Source: Pictodentalium vernedei (lineage: Eukaryota; Mollusca; Scaphopoda; Dentaliida; Dentaliidae). Taken from it: a DNA stretch of 64,000 nt. The notes beneath the pieces were generated by a model, which worked only from the letters and a program-made list of their open reading frames with translations, ran no database searches and was not told where the DNA came from. The stretch is taken from the NCBI GenBank assembly GCA_031216915.1, contig CM062297.1, forward strand, positions 540,476,971 through 540,540,970, given 5' to 3'. Positions within the stretch are counted from its first letter, which is position 1. Each line of letters opens with the position of its first letter. Below, piece after piece: positions 55,661 through 64,000 of this stretch. Made by a program: the position numbers and the translations under genes.

Positions 55661-56825
55661 GCCATCAATGTTGAAGGAGTAGTGTGGACTAGAAAATTTT
55701 CTGACCTGTTTTGCTATGCATGATTGCAGGCAACCACTGGTATCCTTGGGCTTTCAAATTTCATATGTTTGTTAATTGCTTCAGTATAAGTTATCATTAA
55801 CTCTTGACTAGACAGTTTTTAGATTGTGGAGATTTTTAATACACTGTTCAACTTTTTTCTTGGTTTAGACTTAAGAAAAATTCTGACCTGTTCTTCTAGA
55901 CATGAATGCAGGCAACCACTGGTAAATAAAGTTTTGGTGAGTGTGAACTCAATGTGTTCCATTTATAATAAGCCTGAAGATATTGTATGGGATACTGTTG
56001 GTGAGCTGATGGGATGGGGATGGACCCCCCCCCCCCTCCCCTCCTCGTTTTTTTGTATGTAGCTTTTTGATGGGTGCCTCCACATCAAGTTTTAATTTCG
56101 TTCTGATCCTTTCTTTATCGAAGAGTGATTGCCCTAGAACTTGAAAATTTCACATATTGGCTGCGGGAAAGGTCCTCATCTATCATACAGACTGCTGTTG
56201 TATGAAATTGGACTGGAAACAAGACATTTCATTGTAAATATCTCTGTTATATAATAATGTAATAATGATATAACTACTCTGGAACCCAAAACAGCTATTC
56301 GGAACATCGTTTCACTGGCCTCTCAAAAGATAGGTGGTCTCTCAAGGAAGGTTTTACTGTACTGTACACTGTTCAAATTGCAAAGCGTTTCAAATGCTGG
56401 GCCCACAGTGATGGCCCCCATCACATTGCATCTAGTTCTCTCTGCCTAATGTTTCTTTCCCTTTCCTGTTTCCCCAGGATGTTTCTAACAATCTGTCAGT
56501 AATTTTTTTTAAAAAAAAATCATTTGAAATGGCTACCCAAGGACAACAGATCTTAGGTGCTCTTTAAATTAGGCCCTATCCCATATTGTCGGCTTTTTGG
56601 GCTATGTTGGTTTATTAGCTCAGGTTCAGCCCAGTTCTATCAGGACAGTAGCTATTACTAAAATTAAGTTTTCAATTTGAAAATGTATGAACTTTAATAA
56701 AAAAAATTCAGTTTGATATATTTATTCATGCTTAAATATGTATTCAGCTGTACGGAGAAAAGGTATTCAATGTTTTACCATGGCAGAAAGCTTGCTTATA
56801 TCGTTTGGATGTTTTTGATTTACAG
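55661..56825 (+). other. macroH2A second intron, remaining part
   Basis: No gene recognised. CAGGCAACCACTGGTA occurs twice (about 55728 and 55910) in a short direct repeat, and a C12 run lies at about 56026. The intron ends with GTTTTTGATTTACAG before exon 3. Confidence 0.6.
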
Positions 56826-57056
56826 TTACTGAAACATGTTACCATTGCATCTGGCGGTGTTCTACCAAAGATTCATCCTGAGATGATAATGAAGAAAAAA
56901 ACGAGCAAGAAATCTGCTACCTCACCATCACCGGCAGCATCACCAAAAGCCAAAAAGGTTAAGGCATCAAAAGACACATCTGCTAAAGCTGGCAGTAAGA
57001 AGAAAGAAAAGGCTGCAAAGCAAAAAAAAGCAGTTAAAACCATTAGAGCAGAAAAG
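56826..57056 (+). CDS. MACROH2A: macroH2A third coding exon: end of histone fold and lysine-rich linker
   Basis: Codes LLKHVTIASGGVLPKIHPEM, completing the H2A docking domain (family pattern LLKGVTIASGGVLPNIHPEL). It then continues into a basic linker: MKKKTSKKSATSPSPAASPK, AKKVKASKDTSAKAGSKKKE, KAAKQKKAVKTIRAEK. Seventy-seven codons, phase 0 at both ends, acceptor TTTACAG, donor GTATAG. The linker is Lys/Ala/Ser/Pro-rich like other macroH2A linkers, which bind DNA and compact chromatin. Together the three exons give 171 residues. The macro domain, expected next, is not found before 64000, so the gene is 3'-incomplete in this window. Confidence 0.95.
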
Positions 57057-57129
57057 GTATAGATAATTAACATTATTATTGACCTCATATTTTTCACATA
57101 TTTTCAGGTTAAATTAAGAGAGTTTCAGA

Positions 57130-57400
57130 TTATTATCCCCTGCCATGTAGTGGGAGGGGAGTATAGGAAAAGAATGAGTTCCATCTGTCCATCCTTCCAT
57201 CTGTCCATCCTTCCTGCTTTTTTTGTCATCATATTTACCAGAAAACCATTGAAAGTATTTTCCCCAAATTTGCTTTATAGCTTTTTGGTGATAATATTAT
57301 GAATTGGATTGTGAACCAGCTCTCTCCAAACATTTCTCCAAACTGCCCTTCTAGGACTTGGACTTACTCACACTGTATAAGTAATTCAGTGTTGTTTTTG
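57130..57400. repeat. Left-arm-like fragment of another minisatellite element
   Basis: CCCCTGCCATGTAGTGGGAG is followed by CCATCTGTCCATCCTTCCAT microsatellite and AT-rich sequence with AAAACCATTGAAAGTATTTT. It has the arm-plus-microsatellite layout of S4 and S6, but no repeated monomers follow. Confidence 0.45.
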
Positions 57401-58284
57401 GTGATTCCAAGAAATTTTGCACCATCGTTCCTGCAATTTTTACTTTTTGAGGGTCAAGAACAGCACCTGTGAGTTCAACCAAGGGAGCGATGAAAATTTA
57501 CGTCTTGAAAGGATTAAATATTAAATGTTACAATATGTGGCACAGAACGGCCCATTCTCACATGTATTATTTGCTGAAAATACAATTTAAAGATATTTTC
57601 ATCAATAAAACATGAAGAATAAATTGCAAAGTACCACTTGCTGTTTGCACACAATTCAGCATAAGGTCACTGATGAGATTTTCTGTTGATATTTACTGTT
57701 TGTGGAGTTTAGATGTTTCAGAGTATCCTCCCTTGATGTGCAGACACACATGTATTGGTTACAATACAGTGTTTTTTTTTCCATTGACGACAGTACTAAT
57801 CTTTCCTCCTCTCCCCATCTTATCAAGCTGATTTGGGCAAAAACAACCATCTATCCATTAAGTTTATCATCTCATGAAAACAATATACTGAAAAAAAATA
57901 TAGGTCGCCATGTGAATTTTGCCTTTAAATTTGGAGCTTACTGTACTCCCGTCCAGTTTTGCACTGAATGAAATAGACATATTTTTACCTACCGCCACCC
58001 AATTTTAATCTTCTCTCACACATTTCAGAAGACAATAGTCACCAATATTTTATATCTTTTCCTAAACATGCACTTTAAAACTTTATTCACACTTACAAGC
58101 TCTGTTCATTTTCCACCAATCGGATAATTCCATGAACGTTTATCCTCCATTAAAGGTTGAGTGCAGACCACTAGAGGCGCTGTTTACCACGAAAACACTG
58201 TATTGTAACCTATAATGTGATGAATGTGTGCTTGAAATCCCCAAGTAATCCCCCACTTGTGACACACTAAAAACACTTAATTTT
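57401..58284 (+). other. macroH2A third intron, unassigned part
   Basis: About 880 bases with no supported gene, RNA or repeat ends. Open frames here have no recognisable domain, and none resembles a macro domain. Confidence 0.5.
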
Positions 58285-58340
58285 TATACTCTACCAATGG
58301 CCCAGACTTAGCTGGTGTTAACTCTTTAAATTTTAGGGCC

Positions 58341-59731
58341 TGTTACGACCCGTAATGTAATAAATGCCCATAATGTAATACCTACCCATAATGTAATACA
58401 AAAACGACCCATAATGTAATACGAACCCATAATTTATATAAAAAACGACCCATAATGTAATAAATGTAATAAGGTGTAATAAATGTTAGGTACCCATAAT
58501 GTAATAAAATTTTTAAAAAATTAGATACAAATTACACTTTTCCAGGCCCGTAATGTAATAAAATTCTAAGTTTGATTTTTGTTTTTTCTCTTTACTCCAG
58601 CAGTGCGTTCGGCTACTTATGACACATCCTACGCCTTCATCAATGCTGCCAATGGCCCCTATGCCGTACACAGCCAACATGTTTGGGTGTGTTGGGATTA
58701 TGATGGAGAGTATTCCGGGACCTGGGGCGGGTATACTCTGCTCTGAGTGGCAGGCATTATCCCTCTTCTATTTGTACCACCCGCGCAAACGTCTTCCTCA
58801 ATAGCCTCTACTGCCCTGCCACAACCATATAGGTCTACCTTACCAGACATTCAGTAATTTTGATTCCAGGATGGTCATTTATAACTGCAATCATCATAGG
58901 ATATCCCCCATTCCAATACCAGTACACTCACCATATCGCCTCCCGATATTCCTCTGCGCTGCTTGACTCAACGTCTTGCTTCTGTTCTATCTTTTCCTTG
59001 TATCCCACACTATACGCCCCCCCCCTCCCACTATCCGGTTATTGTGCACCCAAACCCCACTGCACCCCACTACACCTTCTGCCTCAGCAACTTTGGCCAG
59101 AATTGCTTGCACTTATTAACAGTATAGGAACCTGCTACCCGCATTGCTTTTATGCAAGTGAACAGCCGGTCGAATATGATGGTTGCAGTTATAAATGACC
59201 ATCCTGGAATCAAAATTATTGAATGTCTTGTAAGGTAGACCTATATGATTGTGGCAGGGCAGTAGAGGCTATCGAGGAAGTCGTTTGTGTGGGTGGTACA
59301 AATGGAAGAAAGATAATGCCTGTCACTCATAGCAGAGTATACCCGCCCCAGGTCCCGGAATACTCTCTATCGTAATCCCAACACACCCACACATGTTAGC
59401 TGTGTACGGCATAGGGGCCATTGGCAGCATTGATGAAGGCGCAGGATGTGTCATAAGTAGCCGAACGCACTGCTGGAGTAAAGAGATAAAACAAAAATCA
59501 AGCTTAGAATTTTATTACATTACGGGCCTGGAAAAGTGTAATTTGTATCTAACTTTTTAAAATTTTTATTACATTATGGGTACCTAACATTTATTACACG
59601 TTATTACATTTATTACATTATGGGTCGTTTTTTATTACATTATGGGTTCGTATTACATTATGGGTCGTTTTTGTATTACATTATGGGTAGGTATTACATT
59701 ATGGGCATTTATTACATTACGGGTCGTAACA
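58341..59731. mobile_element. 1.39-kb foldback element with ~558-base inverted arms
   Basis: The left arm (58341 to about 58897) begins TGTTACGACCCGTAATGTAA and the right arm (about 59173-59731) is its near-exact inverse. The loop is ~275 bases. It is flanked by GGGCC on both sides (58336-58340, 59732-59736). The related repeat at 35254-35570, read on the minus strand, shows the uninterrupted CAGGGCCAAACACAAATTTA, so this is a 5-base target duplication. The outer ~220 bases of each arm repeat CCCRTAATGTAATA about eight times, probably transposase-binding sites. No protein is encoded. The superfamily is unknown. Confidence 0.93.
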
Positions 59732-59736
59732 GGGCC

Positions 59737-60300
59737 AAACACAAATTTTGCCCCCCCCCCCCCCCCATCCCCAAAATTTGCATCAAAATCCAAAATATAC
59801 ATATCCTATGTGGTCCACCATACTTTTGTCCACTGCGCATGCGCAGTGTCAAGGAAGTACCGAAATTGGCGCCAAATCTTCATTCTTTGTTTGGCCCTTC
59901 GATCAGTAACATCTCACTGATATCTGTGCTTATAATCTCAGTTAAAATGATGCCAGACACAAAATCATGAAAGAAATGGTGGATCTAAGGATGAAATAAG
60001 AGAATGAGAGAAAGAAACAGTGGGAGGATGTGTTCAGGACTGTAACTTATAATTTTTATGCAAAATTTTTTCATGTTCCCTAATTTTGGGGCATGGGCCT
60101 GATGTTTTCATTCTTGCTATGAAATTTCCACGGTTTGTTCAGTGTTTCCTCTCTCCCTTTCCTTGATACTCCCCTTGCTATTCTCCCATGCTTTTGGCAT
60201 AATTTTTGTAATTTTTTACTAAAATTTCTTGAGAGTTTTTGGCATAGTAACCAAATGTTTATTCTGTTTTTCCCCATGGTTACGTCCTCACCCTAGGGGT
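59737..60300. other. Remainder of host repeat and unassigned sequence
   Basis: CCAAACACAAATTTTG, a C17 run (about 59750-59766), CCAAAATTTGCATCAAAAT and the palindrome CTGCGCATGCGCAG continue the repeat split by the foldback. The rest, to about 60300, shows nothing recognisable. Confidence 0.5.
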
Positions 60301-60780
60301 GGTTAGGCATTTTGGTCATGCATCTACCATCCGATGTACTGCTGTTTCTTCTGTGGAAGTTTCTGTTTTACATCGGATAGTGTTTAAAATTGGTTACTGA
60401 TTTCGGGCCATATTTTCAGTGCCTGGAGTCTTGTTTCCGGTTTTTATTCACTTTTGTTTACGTTGACAACGGTCACTTCTGACAGTGATTCCTTGTCTTT
60501 TATTTGGTTCTGTTCATAGCCAGATACATTAATGTTGTCCGTAAGTGTAGCATTAATTTTTAGATATGTTTTAAAATTTTTGTCCACACTTAGGCTTTTT
60601 TGGGATCCATTTGGGCTCATCGGTCCCTTTGGGAACTTGGGCTCATCTTGAAATTGTTTTTTAAAAAATTTTTCTTTTCAATTATTTTTTGAAATTTTTG
60701 TAATGGATTATATTATTATTATGTATTTTTGTTTTTCAAGGGTTAGTGCGAGTACGATGACTGTTTAATATTTTTTCAAA

Positions 60781-61123
60781 ATGAAAGAATATTGTTCAAA
60801 TTGTAAATCAAGGAAGTCTTCCTCTGATTCTCATGTTCATTGTATTTGCTGTAGTCAGTGTACTCGCACTAATTCTTGCTCAGTGTGTGCCAACTGGGAT
60901 GACAAACGTTGGAGACGTGTGTCACGGTATTTTGTTAGTGGTGAGAGGTCCATGCCGGTCCTCTTTTTCAGAGGAACAAGAACAGGGTGATGTTTCCGTG
61001 ATGTCTTCAAGAAGTGTGCTTCCGTCGTCGCAATTGAATGAAGAGCTAGTGGCAAAAGTGCTCAACGAAATTCGGCAAGTGCCTAAGGCCCCTAGTAGGA
61101 TCGACGGCCTTGTCACCCGCTAG
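60781..61123 (+). pseudogene. DIRS gag N-terminal zinc-binding region, frameshifted
   Basis: MKEYCSNCKSRKSSSDSHVH followed by CICCSQCTRTNSCSVCANWD is a Cys/His cluster of the kind that opens gag-like proteins of animal DIRS elements. From about 60960 the continuation is in another frame (SFSEEQEQGDVSVMSSRS; LNEELVAKVLNEIRQVPKAP) and stops at 61123. It is the presumed N-terminus of the gag whose main part starts at 61256. Confidence 0.6.
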
Positions 61124-61255
61124 CTCGCCCAGTGAAGCAATCATTCGAGAAATGATTGTGACACCGGGTTCGTCCGTTGTGGTCCAGAGAGGAGATCAGG
61201 TGTTGCGAGCACTATAAATTCTAACCGTGCACATCCGGCGACAACGGATTGGAGG

Positions 61256-62893
61256 ATGGAATGGAGGAAGCCAGTCAGTCCGGTAGCTAGCTCGTCCATG
61301 TCTACCCGGACCGCGAGCGAGAGAGGTACCTCTCTCTTACAGCAACATCTGGGCCCAGATGCTGTTGTACGTAACGTTCGTCAGTCGGGGCATACGTCCA
61401 CTCCTCCTGCTCAGGACGCTCCGTCGCATAGACAGTCCGGCGCGGCTAGTCTAATGGCTTCCTCATCCACATGTCAGCACACACGACCACACCTTGGCTA
61501 CATGACCACAGATATCCAGCCTGCTTTGCCAACCAGGGATTCCACGTTGACCAGGACACACCATCCGGTAGCCAAGGACACGTGGCCTTACCAGGCGGGA
61601 CGTTCACATAAGAGAAGTATGCAGGAATTACCGTCCCAGGAGCTTCCAGCGGCTAAACTACGTAAGACCGCGGCTCCACAGGCCTACGTGACGGACTTGC
61701 TATCACAGATAGCTCAACTCATCACAGCATCCCAGCAACCTTCAGAAACTTTTTCAGAACAGGAACTGTCTGAGGAAGCTGGGTCGGTACGCTCCCCTGC
61801 AGAGTCAGAAAGGGACGACCGAGGTTCACATGTAGTCCAGTCGGATGGTGAAAGGGAATCAGCGGAGCTGGAATTTTCCCTTTCCGAACAACATAAGGTG
61901 GCCATAGATTTCATCCGGCAACACCTTCTGGAAGTTGTTCCTCTGGACCAGAGTGCTGCGATACCTGATAAGAGACTGATAGCGTCACTGGACGCAGACT
62001 TTTTGGGCCGGAATAAGGATATTGCGCCTGAGTTTCCGACCCAGTCCAGAAATGTCACACGGACATTTGAACTTCTAAATGACGCTACATTCAAGCTAGC
62101 CTCTAAGACTGGCAAATCCAGTTTCTTATTGCCTCATGCTGTACATCTGCCATTCATCAACAGTAGAAATAGATTTGAAACGGCAGGACAGGGCGTGTCG
62201 AGAGTTCCTCTGCATTTAGACGACCAGGCAGAAGACTTGGAGTTGTCTTTGCCGGCGTCTACGTCGATTCTCTCCAGTATGTTGGAGACGACAATCTCGT
62301 CTAACAGAGCCAGTTTAGACACCTTATCTTACGCAGATCACCTTACCGGAGCATTATCACTACGTCTCGATGGAAAAGAATTCCAAGAGGTTCAAACTTC
62401 CTTGAGAGTTCTTTCGAGGGCCATAGCATTCTCCATGTATAACTCCGCCCTTTCAGTGGCAAATTTGGAGTTAGTCAGATGTGATGCTGCCCTGGCTTCA
62501 TCCACAAGAGTGGATACTAAGGTGAAAAACTCTTTTCGAGTCGCTCCGGTTTCAGGAGAGCTTCTCTTCGACGGCAAGCTTTCGCTAATCTATGATCAGA
62601 TTATTAAGAAAGTTTCGGACTCTCTGCTTTTTAAGTCCGCTTCGAAAAAACCAGACTCAGCAGAGAGGAGTAAGGCAGGGACTTCTGGGGTGAGTGCGTC
62701 CAAGGGAAGTTCCTATAGAGGATCTAAGAAAGCCTCTACGTCTTACTATAGAGACCGTCAGAGTAGCGACTCAGGTAGGGGTCGTAATGCTGGCCGAGAC
62801 AACCGGTCAGACGGCCCTAGGTCGACTGGTCGAGGTGCGGGTCAGGGAGGACGTAGTTTCTCCTCCTGCAAGCCTTGCAGGTCCAGGAGGTGA
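61256..62893 (+). CDS. DIRS gag-like ORF, copy 2, long open frame
   Basis: A continuous 545-codon frame, the longest in the window. It is Ser/Thr/Gln-rich at the N-terminus (TASERGTSLLQQHLGPDAVV), with an acidic middle (SEQELSEEAGSVRSPAESER) and helical stretches (SLSEQHKVAIDFIRQHLLEV; PDKRLIASLDADFLGRNKDI). The tail is Arg/Gly/Ser (YRDRQSSDSGRGRNAGRDNR; GAGQGGRSFSSCKPCRSRR) and likely binds nucleic acid. It matches the broken copy 1 gag in order. The last 200 bases overlap the reverse-transcriptase frame, which is +1 relative to it, as in copy 1. The start used here is the first ATG of the frame; the original protein probably began near 60781. Function as structural gag is inferred from position and composition. 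Confidence 0.75.
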   Translation: MEWRKPVSPVASSSMSTRTASERGTSLLQQHLGPDAVVRNVRQSGHTSTPPAQDAPSHRQSGAASLMASSSTCQHTRPHLGYMTTDIQPALPTRDSTLTRTHHPVAKDTWPYQAGRSHKRSMQELPSQELPAAKLRKTAAPQAYVTDLLSQIAQLITASQQPSETFSEQELSEEAGSVRSPAESERDDRGSHVVQSDGERESAELEFSLSEQHKVAIDFIRQHLLEVVPLDQSAAIPDKRLIASLDADFLGRNKDIAPEFPTQSRNVTRTFELLNDATFKLASKTGKSSFLLPHAVHLPFINSRNRFETAGQGVSRVPLHLDDQAEDLELSLPASTSILSSMLETTISSNRASLDTLSYADHLTGALSLRLDGKEFQEVQTSLRVLSRAIAFSMYNSALSVANLELVRCDAALASSTRVDTKVKNSFRVAPVSGELLFDGKLSLIYDQIIKKVSDSLLFKSASKKPDSAERSKAGTSGVSASKGSSYRGSKKASTSYYRDRQSSDSGRGRNAGRDNRSDGPRSTGRGAGQGGRSFSSCKPCRSRR

Positions 62894-63600
62894 TGGTCTA
62901 AACCTCTATTGCGCTCCAGTGGGCGGAAGGCTGTCGAGATTCTTAACCAACTGGTTGTCAATTACGGACGACCCATGGGTGCAGGGGGTTATTTCAGAAG
63001 GTCTAAAGCTGTCCTTCAAGGAAAAACCTCCGTTAACACGAAGTCCACGTTGGACTCAGCTTCCGGCAAACCTTCAGAAGAGAGATTCGCTTCTATCAGA
63101 AGTCCAATCTCTTCTGGAGAAGAATGCAATAGAGGTCGTAGAAAACCAGGAATCTCCAGGTTTCTACAGTCACCTGTTCCTGGTTCCAAAACCAGATGGC
63201 TCGTTCCATCCAGTTATAGATCTAAGCTGGATAAACAAGCTGATTGTGGCTCCGAAATTTTATATGGAGACCACCCAATCGGTCAGAGCGAGCATTCAAG
63301 TGAACGATTATGCTGCGAGCATAGATCTCAAGGATGCGTACTTTCACGTCATGGTACATCCGGCGTTCAGAAGTACCTTCGCTTCGCTGTCTTAGGGGTC
63401 ATTTATCAGTTCCGACCAATGTGCTTCAGTCTGAATCTAGCGCCCTGGGCCTTCACTCGAATAATGAACTCGGTAATGACTCATTTCTGAGCTCATTTGT
63501 CTGCGGTAACGTCGGCTTACTTGGACAACATTCTTCAGAGGTACGGCAACAGGTTAATGCTTCAGAACGATGTTCAGAATCTGCTTCAACTGCTCTGACG
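62694..63600 (+). pseudogene. DIRS reverse transcriptase, copy 2, broken and incomplete
   Basis: The frame from 62694 reads RDSLLSEVQSLLEKNAIEVV, LFLVPKPDGSFHPVIDLSWI, YMETTQSVRASIQVNDYAAS and IDLKDAYFHVMVHPAFR. A one-base deletion at CAGAAGTACC (63370 region; copy 1 has CAGAAAGTACC) then shifts frame. The continuation has QFRPMCFSLNLAPWAFTRIM, a stop where copy 1 has Arg (CGA to TGA, 63489), and SAYLDNILQRYG. The second catalytic Asp of YLDD is therefore Asn. Homology ends near 63610. Confidence 0.85.
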
Positions 63601-63610
63601 TCTCGGTTTC

Positions 63611-64000
63611 TTGTCAACCTACTCACAATTGTTTGCAATTGACTGTAACGTAAGTGCAAGCCCTACTTCGTAGCTAACTCAAGCTTTTAGAGAACTTTTC
63701 CAAACAAGTTGGAAAAAGTAATAGAGTGCAAAAGCACGAAAAAGATCGAAAAAAGGGTCGAGCGAGACCAGCGCTCGAAATTACAGGTACTCTCTCTGCA
63801 CACCTCTTGCGTTTACTGAGCGCATGCGCAACAATTGTGATGTCAATTCCTTTTATTTCCGCCATTTGTACATGGTCAGAAATTTTTGTGACTCATGCTA
63901 CTTTGCTGTTATTCTTCATGAACAACTTATTATATGTGCTCTGCATTTCATTGTGTGCAAGTGGATTGTATCCTTTTATCAAGCTATCCAAAATTGTTTT
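63611..64000. other. Unassigned sequence at the window end
   Basis: After the abrupt loss of DIRS homology the sequence shows no recognisable domain or repeat end. A palindromic GCGCATGCGC lies at about 63820. It may be an insertion into the DIRS element whose far end lies outside the window. Confidence 0.45.

Larger units (their letters stand above)
60300..63610 (+). mobile_element. DIRS-type YR retrotransposon, copy 2 (5' part)
   Basis: Includes the 5' region missing from copy 1. An inverted pair ATCCGATGTA/TACATCGGAT lies at 60329-60378, possibly part of the terminal region, followed by gag and reverse transcriptase. Homology to copy 1 stops near 63610 (after CTCGGTTTCTTGTCAAC), inside the reverse transcriptase, so RNase H and recombinase are absent or displaced beyond the window. 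The left boundary is approximate. Confidence 0.8.

Noticed and set aside
57702..57971. Open frame considered as a macro-domain exon
   Set aside because: None of the macro-domain landmarks (for example an NP.N or G.G.P type loop) appear in it. The third macroH2A intron simply continues.
58619..59198. Open frames of 61 and 112 codons inside the foldback element
   Set aside because: They lie in the inverted arms and loop, have no recognisable motif and conflict with the mirrored arm.

Overview
The window is animal nuclear DNA. The only host gene I can support is a macroH2A histone-variant gene on the + strand. It appears as three in-frame exons (19277-19451, 54074-54180, 56826-57056) coding the whole H2A-type fold and a lysine-rich linker. 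The macro-domain exons are not in the window and should lie downstream. A macroH2A gene, tRNA-derived SINEs with a TAAACACCAATAA-type tail, Jockey-like LINEs, DIRS-type YR retrotransposons and many (TCCGTC)n-flanked minisatellite elements suggest a marine invertebrate, most plausibly a mollusc or another lophotrochozoan. The species cannot be read from the sequence.

Region by region. 1-19134 is a head-to-tail tandem array of an ~8.9-kb unit: A 1-8794, B 8795-17687, truncated C from 17688. Each full unit carries a decayed minus-strand non-LTR retrotransposon (gag with CCHC knuckles, then endonuclease plus reverse transcriptase). A and B differ by a TTAA MITE in A, a SINE in B, a 227-bp deletion in B and many substitutions. 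They are therefore old duplicates or two haplotypes placed in tandem by the assembler. The array stops 142 bp before the macroH2A start codon.

19452-54073 is one 34.6-kb macroH2A intron built almost wholly of nested mobile DNA. A DIRS-type element (about 22180-33360) is split by a hAT element (24344-30587), which itself contains a 165-bp minisatellite block (26382-27774). Further on lie a Tc1 element (33405-34962), an element with 9-10 bp target repeats (36279-37585), a hAT-type non-autonomous element (41362-42745), foldback MITEs, TTAA MITEs, a SINE, and several unrelated minisatellite elements that share one architecture: hairpin arm, (TCCGTC)-type microsatellite, 150-170-bp monomers, closing arm.

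54181-64000 holds the next macroH2A intron and the start of a third. It contains more minisatellite material, a striking 1.39-kb perfect-target-duplication foldback element (58341-59731), and the 5' two thirds of a second DIRS copy (about 60300-63610).

Nearly all transposon reading frames are broken by single-base indels, often in homopolymers, or by C-to-T type stops. The window looks like a graveyard with successive layers of insertion, several of which can be ordered from target-site duplications and empty sites visible in the sequence itself.
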